A DNA stretch of 64,000 nt. It comes from Rhodoplanes sp963724735 (GTDB taxonomy: Bacteria; Pseudomonadota; Alphaproteobacteria; Rhizobiales; Xanthobacteraceae). Numbering within the stretch: the first letter of the stretch is position 1; each line of letters opens with the position of its first letter. The notes below the pieces were generated by a model that did no database searches, had not been told where the DNA came from, and saw only the letters and a program-made list of their open reading frames with translations. Where the stretch lies: NCBI GenBank assembly GCA_963724735.1, contig CAVRVX010000026.1, positions 52,097 to 116,096 on the forward strand, read 5' to 3'. Of this stretch, positions 58,181-64,000 are shown one piece after another. The translations under genes were made by a program, and so were the position numbers.

Positions 58181-58978
58181 CAGCATCCTCGTCGTCGGAG
58201 GCGGCGGCGCAGGCGGATCAAACGGCGGAGGAGGGGGTGGTGCAGGTGGATATCAATACAACAGTTCATATGCCGTAACTGTCGGTTCGTACTCCGTCGT
58301 TGTCGGTGCTGGCGGGACTGGTGCAACAGGTCTTCATGGGGGTAATGGGAGTGATTCATCTTTTGACGCTGGTGCCATAACAGCAACGGGTGGAGGCGGT
58401 GGCGGTTCTTATGACAATAATACAGGAACACATGCAGGACAAAACGGCGGCTCCGGAGGCGGTGCGGGCCAAAACACCGGCGGCTCATCAACCGGAGGAA
58501 CGGGAAGTCAGGGCGGAAATGGTGGTAACCGAGCAGGAAACACAAACTACGGCGCGGCTGGCGGCGGCGGCGCAGGCGCAAATGGTCAAGATGGTCCCTT
58601 AAACGCATATCACGGAGGAAATGGCGGCAACGGCATCGCAAACAGCATCACTGGAAGCCCTGTTACATATGGCGGAGGTGGCGGTGGCTCCGAAGGAGAC
58701 AACTTACATACGGGCTCGGTGGCTCAGGCGGAGGAGGTAATTCGGTGAATAGTGGAGATGGGTATCCAGGAACAGACGGACTTGGCGGCGGCGGTGGTGG
58801 AAACTGGGGAGGCGATGCGGCAGGAGGTAATGGAGGCTCTGGAGTTGTCATCATCAGCTATCAAACCACCTTAGCGTCCGGCTATACCTGCGGAGGAAGT
58901 ACAACTACATCCGGAGCGAATACCATCTGCACGTTCCTTTCCAATGGGACCTTTACGGTAACGGGCGGTTCAGCTTGA
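58181..58978 (+). repeat. Glycine-rich module 3
   Basis: Begins VSILVVGGGGAGGSNGGGG, contains SYSVVVGAGGTGATGLHGGN and ends GSGVVIISYQTTLASGYT with CGGSTTTSGANTICTFLSNG. This best-preserved copy shows a typical extracellular glycine-rich domain. A shift lies near 58,705, and an in-frame TGA (58976-58978) follows TFTVTGGSA. Confidence 0.72.
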
Positions 58979-60811
58979 ACAACCTCTTCAAAGCTCCAGG
59001 ATTTGAATTACACCTACGACGCCGACGGCAACATCCTCACGCGTACTGATAATTCCTACACGGCATTAGGTCAGAAGGTCTCCTACACATACGACACTCT
59101 CAATCGTCTTCTCACTGCATCCACGACTCTTTCGAATTTAAATTCATACTCACAAACCTTCACCTACGATGCGCTCGGCAACATTACGAGTGGCCCACTG
59201 GGTTCATATTCATATCAGGGAAATACCGGCTCAAACTTTGCCAATCCTGATGCCGTCACTCAAATAGCGCTGACGACCGGTGCGTCGTCTCCCACGATTG
59301 CCTACGACAACAGCGGCATGGGAGGCAACGGCACTCCCGCGTCCTCCCTCACATTCTCATACACCACCAACAGCAATACCAACGGTCTTATCATCGTATC
59401 CGTCGAAGAAGCGACGACGAGTCCCTCGTGTACGAGCGACAAAGTGACAGGTGTCACCAACAACGGCACGAGCCTTACCGATCTCGGCTACTACGCAGAG
59501 GACTCGAACGGTCTCGCACTGAAGACCTACTACGGCTTCGCTCCCGCGACGAGTACGCACAACATCGTCGTCTCCGCGAGCGCATCGTGTATCCCCTATG
59601 CCGCAGCCGCCACCTACACCGGCGTGAAGCAAAGCGGCATGCCGGATGCCTCGGGGTCGGGCAATCCTCTGAGCAGTAGTGGCCTGGTCTCGCTCCTTCA
59701 GGCGACCACGACCGCAAGCTACAACGCCTGGGCTATCCCTGCCGGCGTACCCTCGACCGCTGGCGCTGCCACGGCGGGAGCGGGCACGACGATACGTCAG
59801 CAGCAATCCGGGGACCTTTACTATGCCGACTCGGGCGGCCCCGTCTTCGGACCGACAGGATTGAGTTGGAGCAAAGGTGCCACGGCAGATTGGGCTGTCA
59901 ATTACTTCTCCATCGCCGCCCTCGCATCGAATCCAGGCACGACCGCCACCACCACCTACGCATACGACAACAACGGCAACGTCATCCAAGTCGGCACCAC
60001 CACCTCCTACACCTACGACTACCAAAACCGCCTCACGCAATCCGCGATCTGGACCGGCAACGCGACGACTACGATCACCTACGCATACGGTCCCTTCGGT
60101 GAGCGTGTCTCGCAGATGACTGGCAACACCACGACCGTGTATCCGAATAAGTTCTACTCGGTCGTCACCACCGGAGCGATAGCGACCAGTACCGACTACG
60201 TCTACACAGGCTCCAGCCTCCTCGCCACGATCGACCAACCGCTCGTCAATGGCACCGCTACCAGCACACCGATCATCCGCTACAACCACACTGATAATCT
60301 TGGCTCTACCAACGTCACCTCCGACGCCACCATGAACGTCGCGCAGTGGTTCGACTACGCGCCGTATGGGAGCGTGATTGCGTCCACGAATACCGGACAG
60401 ACCGTCGCTGGACGGGGGTATATTGGACAGTTCACTGATCAAACTAATCTAAGCTACTTGAATGCGAGGTACTATAATGCCGCGCAGGGGCAGTTCATTA
60501 CGCAGGACCCGGTGTTCTTAGGAGACCCCAGGGCTCAAAATCTTGCCGATCCACAGTCTTTGAATAGTTACAGCTATGCTGAGGATAATCCAATAAATAG
60601 GATGGACGCAGATGGTCGTGCCGCATCATTAACCAGCATTCTCAGCTCACTCATATCAGTATTACGCTCCTTACTTTCAATTCTAGGAGGAGGCGGGGGC
60701 GGAGGAGTTAGCGGTGGCCCCAGCGTACAAACCGGCGGAAATACTAATACCACTCAAAGCGCCACCAAAAATGTGAATACATATACTTCAGTATCACTTC
60801 CAGGTGGGTAG
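58979..60811 (+). pseudogene. Giant SpvB/RHS protein, part 5: RHS core
   Basis: In phase with the preceding TGA: LNYTYDADGNILTRTDNS, then a non-RHS insert with VKQSGMPDASGSGNPLSSSG and more YD repeats. The RHS-associated core follows: YNHTDNLGSTNVTSDATMNV, QWFDYAPYGSVIAS, GYIGQFTDQTNLSYLNARYY, AQGQFITQDPVFLGDPRA and LNSYSYAEDNPINRMDADGR. This core normally self-cleaves to free the C-terminal domain. It stops at TAG 60809. Confidence 0.8.
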
Positions 60812-61243
60812 GAGCAGCAAAAAACATCAACCGGTTGTTTCAATGCATGTGCGGGCATGGTCGGGTACACACCTGACTCTAGGAGCCGGATTGTAACCTC
60901 GGATTTCAACAATAACGGAAGGTTAACACCTCAATCAAGTGCCAGTGAAGGCATTCAAACCATTGATTCCTATCTTGCAAACGGACGACCACTTTCGGTT
61001 GGTTTGAACATAAATGGTGGTACTCAATCAGATAATGGCATCAAAGCGACGCAACACTTTGTGGTCATTGACGGCTCGGGTACCGATGCTGGAGGGAAAT
61101 ATTACCATTTTGTTGACCCATACCCCGGCCATGGCATAAATCAGGAAAATAAATTGTATGTAAAAAGCGACAACAGTCTTACGGGTAATAGCACGTATGG
61201 AACAGATAAAGCATTTGTAGTGACAGAAGTGAGGCCCCAATAG
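60812..61243 (+). pseudogene. RHS C-terminal papain/C39-like domain behind a TAG stop
   Basis: Same frame as the RHS core, separated only by TAG 60809-60811. The sequence STGCFNACAGMVGYTP offers a catalytic Cys, ATQHFVVIDGSGTDAGGKYY a His, and FVDPYPGHG the third residue; it ends NKLYVKSDNSLTGNSTYG and KAFVVTEVRPQ. Papain/C39-like domains of this kind occur at the ends of bacterial RHS proteins, acting as peptidase toxins or processing modules. A separate start at ATG 60857 would omit the Cys. Confidence 0.6.
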
Positions 61244-61251
61244 TTATTATT

Positions 61252-61968
61252 ATGAAAACCAACAAAATTATTTATGTAACTCTAGCGGTCTTAGCTCTCG
61301 GCCTTGTGGCGTATGCTTGGCGTAGCGATATTCAAAGCTTACTCACATATGGGTTGGGTGACTGGCCAACGCATGGCGCACCATCCGAAGGTTGCCCCTG
61401 GAAAAAAGAGGCTTTCAAGAAAGCGGGCATAGCAGCTTATGTGGGGAATTGCACTGATGAGCAGGCATTTAATACGACGACGGGGTACGCAATGATCTTC
61501 CTCGACGCAGACAAGAAAATTATAGGAAAGTGGGTAACAAATCCAGATTATCAGTTTGTAATCCATGTCTTTACGAAAAGCGCTTCTCAGAGCCCGATCG
61601 AGGCGGTGGGAGAATGGTACGCTAAACTTACACCCGAGCAACGGACCGTATGTGAGATTCAAAGCGCCGATGAGCCGCTTCAGCACTTTCATGACGGGAG
61701 ATTGATGTGGACCGAAGACCCCCATCCCATGCCGCACAAGACAAGGTACAAAATCGATATTAAACCAGATGTCCGTCAAGGAATATTCCAGAATACAGAA
61801 CCCGGCGAAACCAGGTATGACTATATGTGCGGTCATGTAGTTGGGACAACATTTGCAGGTCATGCCCCGGACCTTGAATTCGACGATCGAAGTCCCGATA
61901 AGTATTTATTCATTGGGTCTTATGGACATGAAGGACCAATGATTGATCTGAATTCAATACAATTTTAG
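61252..61968 (+). CDS. Membrane-anchored hypothetical protein, possible immunity factor
   Basis: A 238-residue protein with an N-terminal anchor (KIIYVTLAVLALGLVAYAW) and a soluble extracytoplasmic part. Four cysteines (EGCPWKK, GNCTDEQ, TVCEIQ, YMCGHV) could form disulfides. No family recognised. It starts nine bases after the RHS C-terminal domain, the usual place for a cognate immunity gene. That role is inferred from position only. Confidence 0.6.
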   Translation: MKTNKIIYVTLAVLALGLVAYAWRSDIQSLLTYGLGDWPTHGAPSEGCPWKKEAFKKAGIAAYVGNCTDEQAFNTTTGYAMIFLDADKKIIGKWVTNPDYQFVIHVFTKSASQSPIEAVGEWYAKLTPEQRTVCEIQSADEPLQHFHDGRLMWTEDPHPMPHKTRYKIDIKPDVRQGIFQNTEPGETRYDYMCGHVVGTTFAGHAPDLEFDDRSPDKYLFIGSYGHEGPMIDLNSIQF

Positions 61969-61997
61969 GGCCGAACGGTGATTAAATATTTTAAATG

Positions 61998-62240
61998 ACA
62001 ACCACCTACACCGGCGTCAAGCAAAGCGGCATGCCGGATGCCTCGGGCTCGGGCAATCCTTTGAGCAGCAGCGGCCTCGTCTCGCTCCTGCAGGCGACCA
62101 CGACCGCAAGCTACAACGCCTGGGCGGTCCTGATCGGCGCACCCTCGACCGCTGGCACTGCCACGGGGGGAGCGGGAACGACGATACGCCAGCAGCAATC
62201 CGGCGAACTCCACTATGCCGACTTCGGCGGCCTCGTCGAT
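61998..62240 (+). repeat. Partial duplicate of RHS internal segment
   Basis: Encodes TYTGVKQSGMPDASGSGNPL, SLLQATTTASYNAWA, IRQQQSGELHYAD, nearly identical to the RHS segment at 59,613-59,845. No start signal, core or toxin. It ends abruptly close to the GH13 gene, so it marks the edge of the CPR-like block. The rest of 61,969-62,327 holds no gene. Confidence 0.75.
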
Positions 62241-62327
62241 CATACGACCGACCTACGCCTGTTCACCCCGCACTGGAATCCCCGACACCCGAGTCACTCC
62301 GACGCACAACGGCGGATCGCGATTCAG

Positions 62328-64000
62328 TTATTGTTCGGAGCGTCCTAAGCCGCGCTCGAACACTAGCACGCTATTGGCTGGCAACAGTGCGGTAAAGCTA
62401 CCGTGCGCGGCCTCGATCGTTCCGGCATTAGTCAGCCCGGAGCCGCCATATTCGCGCGCATCACTGTTGAAAATTTCCTGCCAGCTGCCATCGGCGGCTG
62501 GATGTTAATCCGGTAGCCGGCGGCGAAGTCGTGATTGTTCAGGCTAGCCACCACCATAATGTCCTGCTCGCCCTCCCATCGTCGGAAAGCCAGCACACGA
62601 TTAGCATCGTGCACATGCAGGATGTCGATTGCGTGCGACCGCAACGCCGGATAAGCCAGCCGCAGGCGGATAAGCTCTTGATAGAAGCGGAACAGGTTGG
62701 CGCCCGCCCCAGCGCGCAGGCCGGGAAAGTCCTCACGGAAATTGATAAAGTCGTCGTAGCGATAAGGCTGCCGGCGCCCACTTCCTCGCCCATGAAGAAG
62801 ATTGGCGGCGCCGGGCCGAGCAACGTGACGCCGGCGGCAAAATGCACGCGCGCCTCCGCGAGGCGGCGGGTCTCGCCGATCAGCGGTGCGTTGTTGACCG
62901 CGACCATGATGGTGCGGGCGGAATGCACATCCTGCCCATTCTCCCGATAGCGAGTTTCCCGCCTCGTCGTGCAACTCGTGATAGACGACGGTCTGCGGTC
63001 CGACATCGCCCAACAGTCCCGCGAACCACGACATGTTTAGTGCCCGATCGTCGCCGTAGCCAGCAAGCTTGAGCAGCCGCGCGCGCGAGGAGTCGTTAGT
63101 AGCGTCGCCAATTAGGTGGTGGTAGTACTCGGAGAGCAAAACGGCATCGAAGCCGAGGCCACGGGCCTCGGTCGATTGCGTCACGGCAGGGCAGCCCGAA
63201 TGATCCTCGGCGATCAGGATCACATTCGGGCGGACGAGTCGCATGGTGCGTGTCCATTCGCGCAAGAACCTGGCGCCAAAAACGCGCGCGCTGTCGGCCG
63301 ACCTTCCATCGGCGTGGACGACGGCGTACGGATGCAGCGACGTGGTCTGATCGACCCGGAACCCGTCGACGTGGAACTCGTCGACTAACATAGCGGCGCT
63401 GCTGATGAATAGCTTCCGGACTGGCTCCTCCCAGAAGCGCGGCGCCCAGCCAGTTGACATGTTATCGATGTAACCACCGTCCATGGTCGGATAGTCGCTC
63501 GGTCGTCCTTCGTACCAGTAGTAGATGTTGCGTTCGGGCGTGTTCGAGTCATAGGCCCACTCGGCGCGCTCGGCGTCCGGAGTGTAATGGTTATAGACCA
63601 CGTCCATGATCACAGCGATGCCGTGGCGATGGCAGGCGCGGATAAAGTATTTGAACTGGTCGCGCCCACCGCCAGCGTACTCGATCGCGAGATAGTGCGA
63701 ATTGCCATAGCCCCAGCTCACCCAACCCTCGTATTCGGCGAGGGGCATCAGCTCGACCGCGTTGACGCCGAGTTCCTTCAGGTAGGGCAGCAGGTCGATG
63801 GCGTCTTGCAAGGTTCCACGCGGGCTGCGTCCGGCGCCCAGGCCGTCGATATGCATCTCGTAGATGACGAGGTCTTCGAGCCGAGTCGGCACCGGGCGCT
63901 GCGGATCGAACTCATCGCGCCAGAAGTCTTCCTCGGTCACCCAGCGAGTTTCGGGAAACTCCGGCGAGCTGAACGCGGCCGTCACGAGCTCGGGATCGAT
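62328..64000 (-). pseudogene. GH13 alpha-amylase/branching-enzyme-like protein, 5'-partial, frameshifted
   Basis: The frame is open through the window end. GH13 motifs: VIMDVVYNHYTPD (region I), DGFRVDQTTSLHP with the nucleophile Asp (II), VILIAEDHSG with the acid/base Glu (III) and VYHELHDEAGNS (IV), the last resembling the SHDE type of branching enzymes. A C-terminal beta domain follows. Shifts near 62,950 and 62,775 bracket a segment read in another frame (SARTIMVAVNNAPLIGETRR, PPIFFMGEEVGAG). A third near 62,500 leads to REYGGSGLTNAGTIEAAHGS and the stop at 62328. Role: cutting or rearranging alpha-glucans such as glycogen. Confidence 0.78.

Noticed and set aside
58976..60811. Recoded stop codons in the RHS gene, as in CPR lineages that read TGA as glycine
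   Set aside because: Both a TGA and a TAG occur, and the gene also has many frameshifts, so errors or decay are simpler than recoding.
1..64000. CRISPR arrays and rRNA genes
   Set aside because: No regularly spaced short repeats and no rRNA-like sequence were seen on either strand.

Overview
The first 19.7 kb is GC-rich chromosome of an alphaproteobacterium, most likely Hyphomicrobiales (Rhizobiales). It carries a PA0069-type radical SAM gene, rnhB, rlmJ, a cold-shock gene, a YggT-DUF167-folD operon, a complete branched-chain amino acid ABC transporter (livFGMHK), a succinate-semialdehyde dehydrogenase and an FkbM methyltransferase. A NotI-type restriction-modification pair of lower GC is wedged between the radical SAM gene and rnhB. 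The FkbM-TPR gene loses its expected 3' end near 19.71 kb, and a tRNA-Gly(CCC) follows at 20.64-20.71 kb.

From about 20.7 to 49 kb the window is accessory DNA. It holds small Rhizobiales-type hypothetical genes, a dispersed repeat, a tyrosine integrase broken by two nested insertion sequences, a VirD4/TraG-like ATPase truncated by an ISL3 remnant, duplicated DUF3768 genes, type I restriction remnants, and copies or remnants of IS1595, ISAs1, ISL3 (three), IS30, IS21 and IS66. Perfect target-site duplications date several of these events relative to each other.

The most interesting locus is 40.2-43.4 kb. A tight three-gene operon encodes an E2-like cysteine-rich protein, a protein with a cyclic-nucleotide-binding domain plus a TIR domain (PycTIR type), and a class III nucleotide cyclase closely resembling PycC. 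This is a Pycsar-type anti-phage system with an added E2-like gene. A divergent XRE repressor plus ImmA/IrrE metallopeptidase pair shares its upstream region, reminiscent of the CapH/CapP regulators of CBASS. A large serine recombinase lies just downstream.

From 49.9 to about 62.2 kb the composition and protein style change. A Ser/Thr-rich secreted protein is divergent from a giant SpvB/FG-GAP/RHS surface protein of the kind I associate with Candidate Phyla Radiation bacteria. The giant gene has three inserted glycine-rich modules, a papain/C39-like C-terminal domain, a following membrane-anchored protein that could be its immunity factor, and a downstream partial duplicate. An intact alphaproteobacterial-looking IS1595 element sits inside it, related to a fragment at 23.6 kb. 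The window ends in a 5'-incomplete GH13 alpha-amylase/branching-type enzyme on the minus strand.

Many genes outside the cleanest core carry single-base frameshifts with otherwise conserved reading frames, often in homopolymers. This suggests uncorrected long-read assembly error, or decay. The change from alphaproteobacterial to CPR-like DNA could be inter-phylum transfer or a chimeric assembly, and sequence alone cannot decide.
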